From positions 5,767,607-5,831,606 of the forward strand of contig CM069448.1 of the NCBI GenBank assembly GCA_035610835.1: DNA of 64,000 nucleotides, written 5' to 3'. The notes below the pieces were generated by a model. That model saw nothing but the letters and a program-made list of their open reading frames with translations. It did not search any database and had not been told where the DNA came from. The first letter of the stretch is position 1. Each line of letters opens with the position of its first letter. The stretch is from Ophiura sarsii (Eukaryota > Echinodermata > Ophiuroidea > Amphilepidida > Ophiuridae). The position numbers were made by a program, and so were the translations under genes. Below are positions 24,250-34,664 of this stretch, one piece after another.

Positions 24250-24773
24250 AGTACTGGATATACTTTTCTTGAGATGCAGCGAAAACCGAATGTCCATTTT
24301 GTGTGATGAAAACGAATGAAAAACAGCAAAATATCTCCAAAGTGCTTCTCATTTTACCACTTCTAAGACACAACACGTACCTATCGGTCAAGTGTAACCG
24401 TTCCAAGGTTCAGATATCTCTTTAACATACTTTAAATAGTCGGGTATGTACAGGGGGTTCCCGTGCACCCCCCCCCCCCCCCCCCCCCCCCAGTACTAAA
24501 CCAAACCAACTTTGTATGGGTGCCTTTTAGGGTTCTTAAACACATCTGAAAAGACTAGCTTAAAAATACGTCCGCGTGAAAAGACTCTACAGTATAAACT
24601 AAGATCAAAATACAAGCTTAAAATCACTTCATGTGAATGGAGTTTCTTTCGACAGGACGGATACATCTATGCTAATAGTTGCTATTGTGAACAAATGCTA
24701 TTACTAATTTGTTTTAGATGTGTATGTGCTTAAGATGGTACACGGGGATATTGAAACACATTTTGTTTTTCAT
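24250..24773. other. Unassigned, with a (C)24 run
   Basis: A cytosine homopolymer runs from 24,468 to 24,491. The rest has no recognisable feature. The 74-codon ORF at 24,512-24,733 has no recognisable motif. Confidence 0.5.
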
Positions 24774-25140
24774 TCATGAGTACCGAATGAAACTCTGAAA
24801 ACTGTTTGAAAATCGAAATGCAGATTTATATCCAGACCTGATGTCGATTTGACAATCCCTTGACTTGTCCAACGTATCACGATAACTCCTTTGAGTATCA
24901 CAAGTGTTTTCAATTGACATTTTAATTTGGCTAAGCACTTCATCATCACGATTGCGAATAGCATGCCTAATTTTAAGGGTTTCTCTCGAATATAGATCCT
25001 TCACTTATCTAGGTCACTCCCAGGGAGAAATCTTAATAAAAGATAATGTTCTTACATGCCAAACGTATTTATCACAATCTTCGCTGCGTTGTGTATGTAC
25101 CGAAAATGAGTTTAATACCACTTCACAATAAATCGTTCCC
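24774..25140 (-). pseudogene. Second copy of the decayed coding-like segment
   Basis: The minus-strand ORF at 25,004-24,774 (76 codons, beginning MKDLYSRETLKIRHAI and containing DDEVLSQIKMSIE) is the more intact copy of the sequence at 19,560-19,690. Homology continues upstream on the minus strand to about 25,140, where the other copy has the end of its 114-codon ORF but this one is interrupted. Possible splice signals (GCATGTAAG) lie between the two homologous blocks, so an exon-intron structure is conceivable. No domain is recognised. Confidence 0.35.
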
Positions 25141-25240
25141 TAGAATTGATTTCATGAATAATTCCGATCATAGTTTTCTCAACTATCCCAAAAAATTCCA
25201 AACAAATGGCATATTTAAAGTAAATTACTCAGGTAGGTGA

Positions 25241-25285
25241 AGTAATAATAATAACACACACTTATAGAGCGCTTTACTTTAGTGA
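25241..25285 (-). mobile_element. 3' end of a LINE or SINE with (TTA)n tail
   Basis: On the minus strand AAGTAAAGCGCTCTATAAGT runs into TGTGTGTTATTATTATTAC. The AAAGCGCT..ATAA ending followed by TTA repeats is typical of 3' termini of animal LINEs and SINEs. Only the tip is present. Confidence 0.55.
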
Positions 25286-25589
25286 GATCTAAACTCCCCT
25301 TTGATTTTATATTTACACTACATAACATGACCATATACAAATCGCATGGCCTTATACAACTATTAGATAGGCAACGGTGCAACTACTACTTGTATACTAC
25401 ATGTACTACACTAGGATTTGCCATGCATTATTGTAAGGGAGTCATGTTCAATATCTTGATTGGGACAATAACCTCTCCGTCCATATGCAATGTGTAAGGT
25501 CCGTTTGCCTCTTCCTGCAACTACAAACATGACTGATTTTGATTATTTGGCGTAAACAAAACATGTGTAGCAAAGGGGTTATGTGGATG

Positions 25590-26313
25590 CACTGAAAAAT
25601 AAATTGGTGTCACAGCGACACCTTCTTGGAGTCAACTGTAAATGACACTTACAAAGGTGTTATTTTGACTCCAAAATTGGTGTAATCGTCAATGATATGG
25701 GTTTGCACATAATTTACGGTGACACCGTTAAGTGTCCGACGGACACCATTATGTCTGCATGTTACGAGCCGGTAAGACTGGTAAGTACCGATCTGCTCCA
25801 TTTCCAGACATTTTTGATAATAATTATGATACAATTAGCGTAATGTAAGCCTTGTTCATGTTGCTTAATATTGCGCCAACTAACTGATGAAATAAATTAC
25901 AATTTCATAGTCAGAGACTAGCATTTTGTTGGACTGTGTGTCATTGCATGGACCTACTAGTACTATGTGTGTGTTCGTCATGCATTCATACGATGATATG
26001 TGCAACATTGCATATACATGTAGCCCGATTTATCTGGCTCAGTGGTCGTCTTTTTCATACGGACGTCTTACATTACGCTAATTGTATCATCATTATTATC
26101 AAAAATGTCTGGAAATGGAGCAGATCGGTACTTACCAGTCTTACCGGCTCCTAAACATGTGCTATCTCAATATGACTCTTAAGAGAGTCAATATTACACC
26201 CCATTTGGGGTGTAATGGCATTTTTCGAAAATGGGTCCTCAGGTAACCACCCTAGGTGTCAAACTCAATATGACACTTAAGAGAGTCAATATTACACCCC
26301 CTTAGTTATAGTG
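25590..26313. mobile_element. Foldback element with 84-bp near-perfect inner arms
   Basis: The ends read CACTGAAAAATAAA at 25,590 and, inverted, CACTATAACTAAGGGGGTGT from 26,313. Both subterminal regions carry GGTGTC/GACACC and GACTCTCTTAAG-type boxes. Inside, 25,766-25,849 and 26,067-26,150 are almost perfect reverse complements, beginning GAGCCGGTAAGACTGGTAAG in the left arm. The intervening 217 bp is not repeated. Transcripts would fold into a long hairpin. CACTG/CACTA ends suggest a CACTA- or hAT-like non-autonomous element, but no target duplication was identified. Confidence 0.7.
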
Positions 26314-27432
26314 TATATAATTATGCATGTATATAAACCCCACCTAAATAGTAGTCTACAGACTTTGTTAGCATGATTACGACTGAATATCATTGCTAAA
26401 GTTGAGATGACGTACATGCTGTTGCCTCAATACGAGCGTAGACTCCTATTTTAGAAAAGAATCTGTGGGCAATTGTTATTTCCCACAAAATAAATTAACA
26501 CCTTTTAAAGTGTATTAGTTTAGCCATTACGTTAAGTAATATTATAACTAAACTATACTATATACTAACTAACTAAATTGTTAAGTCAGAAAGGAAGACC
26601 TCTCGAAAAATGTGGCAACAAGCAAATTAATTTCAAAATGGGGTTTGATTTGTGTTTTCTCCATGGATTGCAAATGCTTATACAACAATGGAATCGTCAA
26701 CATAATATTCATGATTGCTTTCAGACCGTGAAAACAAATCCACCCAATTCCTCCTGATAAGCATTACTTGAACCTACAACCATTGCAACTTGGCTTATAT
26801 TATCAGTGCGAATGTTAAGGGGATCTATGAGTTTTAAACACTTCTTATACATCCATATTCTTATTTTACAAGGACGCGAGTTTCAATACATATTACTTTC
26901 TGATTGTTTTCATTGCAAACATGTGAACGGTGAACAGAAGTGAAGGGATGGTCTAACAATTACTATGAAATTGCAATTTTACAATGCGACAACAAATTTG
27001 ATAAGGTTATATCGTATTCACCCACGAATAAATGACCGATACATTCAATTCTATACTTATTGCCAAGGCAACGAAACGACGACATCACATCCTTTTGAAA
27101 GACGCTTTTAGCACACAATATTTACAAATAATAAGTATATAGATACTCATTACGCTTGATTGCATTATCGTTTTGTCATTGTAAAAATACCCACACAAAG
27201 CTATGTATACAATTGAAGACGGAGGGCGATACACGCGTACATTAACAAAACTAAAACTAAATATACGAAATAAACGTGAACCTATTACGAGATACAATAT
27301 ACTAGACACATTTACTCATTATTCACACAGGAAAGAACCTCCAACTCGTTGACAGATTCAGTCGGTTCCACTGGTCGGTTCAATACCTTAATTCAAAGTT
27401 ATGATTTACAGAGCGTTATCCATTGGTAGCCT
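26314..27432. other. Unassigned AT-rich sequence
   Basis: No gene, RNA or bounded element was recognised. A 75-codon minus-strand ORF at 27,085-27,309 has no recognisable motif. Confidence 0.4.
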
Positions 27433-28970
27433 GGTGTTGTTGTCACATTACCCGGTATAGCGTCCAGAACCCGGGTGGCGAGAAACTCGGGTTTTGAGTA
27501 AACACTAACTGGACAAAACCCGGGTTTTGCGCAACAACACGCAGGGCAGTGCCACTCAACTTGCCGATCTGAAGCTGGTGTTCCATTGTTGGTGGCGCTG
27601 TTTGTATCGTCTGTCATAGAAATCCTACAGCTTACGGGTACATGTAAGCCCCGTAAGGGTTATCTATGTCGTCTGCTTTAGGTATTCGAATTAATTGAAG
27701 TTTACAGGGAATTGTTCGGAAAATTCCCCATGGAGCCGGTTTTGAGTTTATGATACCGCGTGCTGGAGGATATACACAATGCGCTCCCCATAGACGATAC
27801 ATGCAAAGTAGGAGGGGTCAAACAATCGGCTCTAACTTGAGTTTATCCCATACATCCATGACATTTACAGAGAGTGCTGGGAAAAAAACTGTTTCGAACC
27901 GTTGGTGCGATTTGGTAGTGTACTTTTGACCATATTGTATTGAAAAGCAATCACTTATTTCATTTTGCCTGTTGTCATCACATACATGTGCACTATATGG
28001 AAAATAAGGGGGGGGGGGGGGGGAGATGATCACATTGACCACCTTCACCCCAAGTTAAAAAAGGGGGAGGGGGAGGGAATTAGACAGCTGGAATCGTTGT
28101 TTTAATTTACTGGGCACACCTTCAATATGCAGGCCGGTGTGAGAGAGAGGCCACAGATAAAAAATGAAAACAGACAAAAATGAGGAAAAACCGAATGCAA
28201 TTAGGTGAAGTGGCACATGGCTGAATAGTATAGGCCAGTGGCGTAGCTCAGGGGGGGCAGGGGGGCCCCCCTGTAGAAAAAAAACTCATTTTGGGCCCCC
28301 ACCTTCTTAAAAAAAGGGGTGAGAAAAAAGTAAATAAGAAAAAAATGAGAAAAAAGACCGAGGTTATTAGTCCAAAAGAAGGCAAAATTGTACATTATAG
28401 TACATTTACTGTGCGATTTTTTTGGACTGTGCGAATTTGTTTGACCTTAATCCCCCCCCCCCCCCTCCCCATCCACCTTTTAATCTGAGTGCCACCCCCA
28501 CCATAACTTTAATTTTAAGTAGCCTACAAGTTAATCAGCATAGGGCCTAATATTTACACTCACTCAACACACATCAGGAACAATTGTAAAATGTGTCTCA
28601 CGGCCAATTGAACCATTCATTAATTCATTAAACAAGATAAACAATAATAAAACCACATTAATTTTGAATAATAAAACCAATGCCTAAATAGTTTGCATGC
28701 ATAGAAACGGCAGTCACAACAAGATCACTGATATTCCCCGCTATTCGCGCCCTTACAACAGCTGTGCAAACACGACGTATTTCTGCGAAAAACCCGGGTT
28801 TTCCTTAATCTGCGAAAAACCCGGGTTTTGCGCAGAAATACGTGCACAAGCAAGGCCCCGTTTTTGTATGCGCAAAACTAGGGGCTTGCGCAAAACCCGG
28901 GTTTAGCGCAGGGCAAAACCCGGGTTTTGCGCAGACCCAAGTTTTGGACGCAGCACCGGCAACATCACTT
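27433..28970. mobile_element. Possible DNA element with AAAACCCGGGTTTTGCGCA boxes
   Basis: Palindromic AAACCCGGGTTT boxes cluster at 27,465-27,540 and 28,795-28,930. At least four of about eight are followed by GCGCA. The outer flanks are weakly inverted: GCGTCCAGAACCCGGG on the left matches GCGTCCAAAACTTGGG read from the right, each preceded by similar TGTTG..CCGGT sequence. This suggests subterminal repeats of a 1.5-kb non-autonomous element. G/C homopolymers at 28,011-28,022 and about 28,450-28,463, and a hAT-like tip at 28,234, lie inside and may be separate insertions. The boxes explain the repetitive EKPGF peptides of the short ORF at 28,697-28,906. Confidence 0.5.
28234..28275 (+). mobile_element. 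hAT-like tip CAGTGGCGTAGC
   Basis: CAGTGGCGTAGCTCAGGGGG begins at 28,234 and runs into G-rich sequence and a GGGGGGCCCCCC palindrome. The same tip, reversed, ends at 1,999. Tips of this form are frequent at hAT element ends, but no opposite end or 8-bp target duplication was found. Confidence 0.4.
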
Positions 28971-29949
28971 GAAATGTAGTACTCTTACTCGAATATGGGT
29001 CACGAAAAGTGTAAACAAGCGTACGGGTTTCATGAGATTGTATACAATCCTTAGAGTCAGTTAGCCCTTGGCGATACAATACACCATTACCTATTCATAT
29101 GCTTAAGCCCAATTTGTTTAGACATCCGCCTCAAAATAGCAGTGTATGATCTGATCAACAAGGTATTTCATTAGTTAGTTGACCCAATGACACAATACTG
29201 ATCGCATTTAGAGTCAAATTGAAGGATGTATTTCGCTGCAAGCATTATTGACACATCTACAGCCAGGTAGCTTGATATTCTCCTTTATTATATTGAATAA
29301 TTGTGGCCTTTTTTCAAGCGTGGTTATGACAGTGCTCAGACACCTTTTCGAGCACAACTTGAATTGTTATACAATTTAAATCGCTTTGGTTGGTGGATTT
29401 GTAAAAGCATACCATGTTTGTCTGTATACGGAAATGCAATCGCCTAAAACTAAACTGTTCTATAAAATGCGAACATATAAATTGATCCAATTTCTTGGTT
29501 GGAAACAATAAATAAATAATGTTCGAATGTGGCACCAAAACGCAACAGACTTATATTATATATTAATCTCTCTTTGACATCCTTTGCGCTAATTGTTGAC
29601 ACAAAAAAAATCGAACATGTTAATGTTGGCCTATATTTCACTGTACAAAAAAATACAACGACAATTTAAAGTCGGCCATGTTTATGACGTAATTTCACAT
29701 TTGGGAAGTCGTTGATACACTTGAATGATTTATCTGTTGTCGTGATCATTGAGCTTCTTATTAATAGTGAACTTTCTTGTAATACATTGTATGGGTCGCA
29801 TGTTAATATAATATTTGGTTAAATTATGCTTTTAGTGGCAGGGTAATCCTGTTCATTTACCTCAGGTTTAATGAGTATTCATACAATTATGGAGGATTAC
29901 TCTCTTCGTTCATCCTATACAGTGTTGCTAATCATATGTGTGGCCAAGC
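28971..29949. other. Unassigned AT-rich sequence
   Basis: No gene or bounded repeat was recognised. Overlapping 64- and 75-codon minus-strand ORFs at 29,314-29,641 lack motifs. Confidence 0.4.
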
Positions 29950-31406
29950 TATTTTATATCTGTACCATGCATGTAATACAAGGGTAAGGTCAGGCGGCCT
30001 ACAGCCGTGAATCAATATCAATACACTTCTTTTACAGGTTTCCAAAAAATAAACAAGTGGCTCGAAGGGTCATTTGGCGGCCAGATTTTATTTTGATTTG
30101 AATGACAATGCTAGGAAACCCGCACGAAAGTGTTCATTGTTATACAGACTGTAACAAAAAGAGTTATACAATCGCAATTTTATTATTAATCCAATGTTAA
30201 AATCATGCAATGTCAAAATTGTTTACACTTTGTGTTAAATTCCGTTATGGCTACCAGAATCATTTTATTTCGTTTATTTAACTACATGCGTTTAATAGTT
30301 ATGACTAATCTACTAAGTCGTCTATAAATCGGGTTGGGCCACTTTTCTAATATCATACAATCTTATATCATGTATAAATTAAATGGTTAGGGTATCATGC
30401 AAGGAACATTAAAGAGAACAATATAATTCTTTTTCAAATAGTTTTATTTAATTTGAATAAATAAATTCATAAAATAAATAAATAATATTTGTAAAGACAT
30501 AACCTTCTTTGTTATAATGACTTTTAACCACTTGAAATGAACCATTGTTGTCTAACAAGACTACTAAACTCCTGGTTCGATTCCATTCATATTCATCCCA
30601 GTAGTTTGACCATTGATTAAACCAAAGTGGCCCAGGTGATTTCATGACTACTTCAGACAATTGATTATATCTCTGATGACCGACCGTCGATTGTCATGAA
30701 ACAAAGCTTATTCGAAAGCTAAGAAAATTCCACTCGCGCACGCTATTAAAGTTCGAAACAGAAATTATACAGGAGATATTGTTAATATTTTTTTTCAAAA
30801 CTGTATAACTCTTTTTGTTACAGCCTGTAGCTTGCAGACGACAGATGCAGCGATGTTTGCGAGCTAATATACTACATTTATTATTAAACTATACTGGATG
30901 ATATTGACAACGATATCGATGGCAAAATATAATGTCATAATAAGCTCAATCCGTTTGCGCAATAATTATTTGATATCATTTTCAGGACGAATAATTTGTA
31001 TACCAAATACTCATCATATGGTTTTCATCACACTATAAGAATTTCAAATGTTTGAACTGTATAATGACTTGTGTAATGATATTGACGTTATGTTGTTCTT
31101 CATGAAAGATTTTTAAAAGTTGTTATGATACAAAGCATGAGCAGAGCTTGGGATTGTTGTCCTTATGATACTAGTCTAATGTGTTCTTTGTTTCTTATCA
31201 TCCCAATCGTTATGAACCACCGCGTTATTAACGTTGATGCCATTAGGAAATTTCGATGAGTGCATACGATGAAAGATTAACGAAGAGCAAGTGTTATGAT
31301 GGCGTCTTAACATTACTGGAAACCTAATGTATTCCATATCCGTTGAATTAAAATGTCTTATCATATTTACATAACCTGGTTACTGCAATGAGCATGTCAA
31401 TCATAA
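29950..31406 (+). repeat. Segmental duplication A, copy 1
   Basis: Aligns in direct orientation with 34,665-35,817. Shared landmarks run in the same order: GGTCAGGCGGCCTACAGCCG, AATAAACAAGTGGCT, GCTTGCAGACGACAGATGCA, ACAACGATATCGATGG, AATCCGTTTGCGCA, ACCGCGTTATTAACGTTGAT and TGGCGTCTTAACATTACTGG. Similarity is high in places. Copy 1 alone carries the 683-bp MITE at 30,145-30,827. Copy 2 alone carries two extra blocks of about 120 and 250 bp. No conserved reading frame is seen. Confidence 0.88.
30145..30827. mobile_element. Tc1/mariner-like MITE, TA target duplication
   Basis: The TIRs are CAGACTGTAACAAAAAGAGT (continuing TATAC) at the left and the reverse complement of CAGGCTGTAACAAAAAGAGT (continuing TATAC) at the right, 25 bp with one mismatch. 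The element is flanked by TA on both sides (30,143-30,144 and 30,828-30,829). The paralogous site in duplication copy A2, near 35,231, reads GTTATAGCTTGCAGACG without the insert, so the insertion is confirmed at base resolution. The 71-codon minus-strand ORF at 30,448-30,660 has no transposase motif. TA duplication points to the Tc1/mariner superfamily; the element depends on a transposase not present here. Confidence 0.9.
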
Positions 31407-31486
31407 GGAGGGTATGGCCTCAGTCTCAGGTACAGCCTCCGTAACACTGCCGTAACTTCTTCAATATTCATTTAATCTTTATATAA

Positions 31487-33057
31487 GGGAAGACATCAAA
31501 ACTCGACCGCCCGTTGACCGCCGGTTACGGTCGGTTCCGCCCGGTTCTTTCAGGTCAAATGTTTTACTGGTATATGAATATTCACGCATGCAACACTGAA
31601 CAACCGCCGGTTGACTTAATGCTGTAACCGGACCAATTTACACTATCAATCTGTTACTTTGTGGTCATATATAGCTCTCTCTATAATCGTTCTATAAGGC
31701 CATGTGTTTTGAACTCACCACCCAAAAAGGGTGGTGACGTTGCATTTTTGGTGACGAATCATCCATCTCTCTCTATTAACTCAACAACTAAATGTGGTAG
31801 AGCTATGGTTAAGGTGTCATGTGAAAGCCTATTTATGTAGCTACATTGTGTGAATTAATCAAGTTTTTCTATAAATGTTTGGCTGAGATATGATTGATTA
31901 TGTTGTGAAAGTCAGGGGTGGTGGCGGTGGCGGTGGCGTTGTGTACAATCTCTATGGGGAATATAGAAAATGTTCCCAATTCTACGTTCAAAGTACAATA
32001 ACTTCTCATCTCTGTATGGTACAAACATGATTTTGCTCTCATTTTATAGATTGTTTTATATTCTATAAGTTTCTGTTTCAACAACCGTGTCAACTATTAC
32101 GTAACAATTGTAATCACGAATCGATTGCCTTGTCCTTGGCTTTTTCCCTATTCACTACACAGTGAACTTGCCCTAATTCAGCGGTTTTACATACATGACT
32201 ATAACAAAAGAAATATTTAACCGATGATAGCAAAATTATACATTTTTGGAAAGCTCTCAAATAGGGGAATTCAAAAATGCCGTTTAAATCAGGAAAGGGT
32301 GTATACCCAAAGAAATATACTTGTAAACTCTAATAAATATGAAATTTAAACTTTTGTGCTCATTTACTTCTCGATATAGTGTATTTCAACATGTTTACCA
32401 TTGACAACTATTATGTTATGATGGGTAATTGCATGAGGAACTTAAATATGCACAGTAAAATTATGATTGGGATTGGTATAAAAATATTATTGAGCTTAAA
32501 TCAAAATATGAAAAAAATCGATATTTTTTGAACATTCCTAATCACAACATGTTACCATAATGTCTTATCTAAATTCCAATAGCATATTTGGATTCCTTGT
32601 GATATTACCGTTCAGAAAATATATACTTTTTATGGGTAGAACAAATAGTTATTGCGATATGCTAATTCGAATCTCAGATGGTGTAAAATGTAAAAATCGG
32701 GACATGCAACGGTAAGGGTGGCGAGTTCAAAACACACGGCCATAAAAAAAACATTCATATACTTTCGGTATTGATTTTAAAAAGTTAATTGAGCTATAAA
32801 CAGATTGAACAAGCCATCCCCAGCGAAAATCAATAGCTGTATTGTACTGGTTGACAAATGAGACTTTAGAACCCATTACTTCAAGACTTTATTGCTCACG
32901 CGTGTGACGAGGCACTATCAACCGGTCGTGTTCACCAGAGTGTAACTATTTGACCTCATTATGTGTGTATATTATAACAGACGACACGTTTTGTGAGAAC
33001 CGGGCGGAACCGGCCGTAACCGGCGGTCAACGGGCGGTCGAGTTTTGACGTGATCCC
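31487..33057. mobile_element. Harbinger-like non-autonomous element, TAA target duplication
   Basis: The left end reads GGGAAGACATCAAAACTCG and continues ACCGCCCGTTGACCGCCGG; the right end is its reverse complement (GGGATCACGTCAAAACTCG read inward). The match extends over roughly 60 bp with few mismatches. TAA flanks both ends (31,484-31,486 and 33,058-33,060). A 3-bp TWA target duplication and GGG-starting TIRs are typical of PIF/Harbinger. No transposase or Myb-like ORF is present in the 1,571 bp. A second TIR element is nested inside. The 67-codon ORF at 32,959-33,159 reads through the right TIR and is not a gene. Confidence 0.85.
31698..32741. mobile_element. Nested TIR element within the Harbinger-like element
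   Basis: GGCCATGTGTTTTGAACTCA continuing CCACCC at 31,698-31,723 is matched by its reverse complement at 32,716-32,741 with two mismatches. The flanks show ATAA on each side, a possible 4-bp target duplication. It occupies about two thirds of the outer element, implying it inserted later. A GGTGGCGGTGGC microsatellite lies at 31,915-31,940. No coding capacity is recognised. Confidence 0.75.
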
Positions 33058-33298
33058 TAAGTATACAGTTTTTTGCAGAAAAGGGTTCAATGAATCCAAC
33101 CATGATAATGAAATTGACGATTTGGGAGAAAATCTAGAAAAACACGTTTTTTTACACATTTTAGGTTCTGCAAAGATAACTCAAAATATATTTTGTCAAA
33201 TGTTGTCATACTAGTTTTATGATAATCCTGATAACATTCCCCAGGGTGTTTTTTTAAATCTTATTTATTTTTTGAGTTATAGATAAGTCCTCCCTATT

Positions 33299-34663
33299 AT
33301 AGACCAGGGCCACGAGTTCAGCCATGAAAATTAACAGAGTCAATCAAATGGCAAGGATGACAGCATGAGAAGCGTATCATGTTTAATCGTTCCCCGAGAG
33401 CGGATAAGATAGCCAGCCAGGAGTTTATTACAATTCAGTTTACACGTCCTACGTATTAATTAGAGATTCATCGGCCGCTTGCAATCTAATGATACTTAGG
33501 ATAGTTGACCATTTGGTTATAAGACGGATGCAGCCGATCAATCTCGTCATGACAAGAATAATGAAAAGGCATGCCAGGGGAAGGGAAATAGGAGTTGGTG
33601 AGCACTAAAGGTAGCTTACAAATATTGAAGCGAGTATTAAAACCCTATATTGAATATAATTGAAGAAACGTGTTTAAAAATCAATGCTTCCCGGCGGACT
33701 TGTTAACGATGTTGGTCTTCTAACCTCAGCGTCTCGTGGTCAAATATAAGAAAATGTTAACAATTCGCCACCTGGAGAGTCTTTATTTTCAGAGCTGTTT
33801 CTATCTAAAATCGGTCACGAGAAATATATTGGATAAAACACCAGGGCACTATCAACTTCTCATCGCATGAACATTATGATTGACGGAAAAATTACACGAA
33901 ACATCTAGCAAGAGAAATATACCTGCATGTATACTTGGGTTAAGTAACGAAATACAAAAATACATGTAGATTAATTCTTTGAACCCTATTAATAATGCTG
34001 TAACCAAGAGTGACAGTTCAACGGAGATCAAACGTAGACTGGCAATAGCTCGCAAGACATTACAAGATATGTCAACTATCTGGAAGAGCAAAGGGCTATC
34101 AATGAATCTCAAGGTACGCTTCCTGAAAGCAACCATCTTCTCCATCGCCACATATGGAAGTGAGTCATGGGCAATGACAAAGAATGACAGGAAACGAGTT
34201 GATGCATTTGAGATGTGGTGCTATAGGCGACTCCTACGAGTTTCATGGAGGGAGAAGAGAAGCAATCACTGGGTTTTGGAAAAGGTTAGAACAAAGCTCA
34301 CACTAAGGAGGGACATCAACATCAGAAAGCTGCGCTACTTTGGTCATATTACCAGGAGAGATAACAGTGTCGAGAAATTAATTCTGCAAGGTGCAGTAGA
34401 AGGTAGTCGTGGCAGAGGACGCCCTATAACATCATGGACTGATGACATTAAAAGGATCACTGGTTTAAGTACGATAGAAGCAACACGACGTGCATCAAAC
34501 CGAACCAAATGGCGAGCTCTTGTGAAGGCCACAGCAGCACCACCTGGTGCCATCTGACATAGAGAGAGAGAGAGAACCATTAAATCACGACAGAAATGAT
34601 AACCTGGCAATGCACTTTATACGTACTTAATTTCAGGATGAAATTGCGTTGATAATATTTATA
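33299..34663 (+). repeat. Segmental duplication B, copy 1
   Basis: Aligns in direct orientation with 45,541-46,472. Shared strings in order include AGATAGCCAGCCAGGAGTTT, TTAGAGATTCATCGGCCGCT, CAGCCGATCAATCTCGTCAT, CAATGCTTCCCGGCGGA and AACCTGGCAATGCACTTTA. Copy 1 contains the 573-bp LINE insertion at 34,002-34,574. Copy 2 has about 110 bp (46,213-46,315) that copy 1 lacks. Copy A2 follows within a few bases of its right end, so B and A copies are adjacent here but not at their other locations. Confidence 0.9.
34002..34574 (+). pseudogene. 5'-truncated LINE: C-terminal part of ORF2 with (AG)n tail
   Basis: From 34,006 to the stop at 34,557 an open frame encodes the extreme C-terminal region of a non-LTR reverse transcriptase-type ORF2. 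Recognisable motifs include ATYGSESWAMTKND, AFEMWCYRRLLRVSW, KLRYFGHITRR and GSRGRGRPITSWTDDIK. These are typical of the region after the catalytic RT domain in RTE-like and related endonuclease-RT proteins; the RT catalytic motif itself is missing. An (AG)n tail follows the stop directly. AACC at 34,002-34,005 is repeated at 34,575-34,578. Copy B2 near 46,378 reads GCTGTAACCATTAAATC with neither tail nor insert, so it is the empty site. The ORF's nominal start at 33,979 lies in flanking DNA and is not a real start. The frame is intact for about 184 codons, so the insertion may be fairly young. Confidence 0.93.
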
Positions 34664-34664
34664 A

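Noticed and set aside
25887..25912. CTGATGAAATAAATT as a hammerhead core
   Set aside because: No GAAA box or stem II follows at usable spacing.
30670..30708. Hammerhead candidate CTGATGACC...GTCATGAAAC
   Set aside because: CUGAUGA and GAAAC are present, but the positions that should close stem II do not pair, and the only possible stem uses core bases.
33979..34005. Start codon of the LINE ORF at 33,979
   Set aside because: Those nine codons lie in flanking duplication B DNA; the insertion begins after the AACC target duplication.
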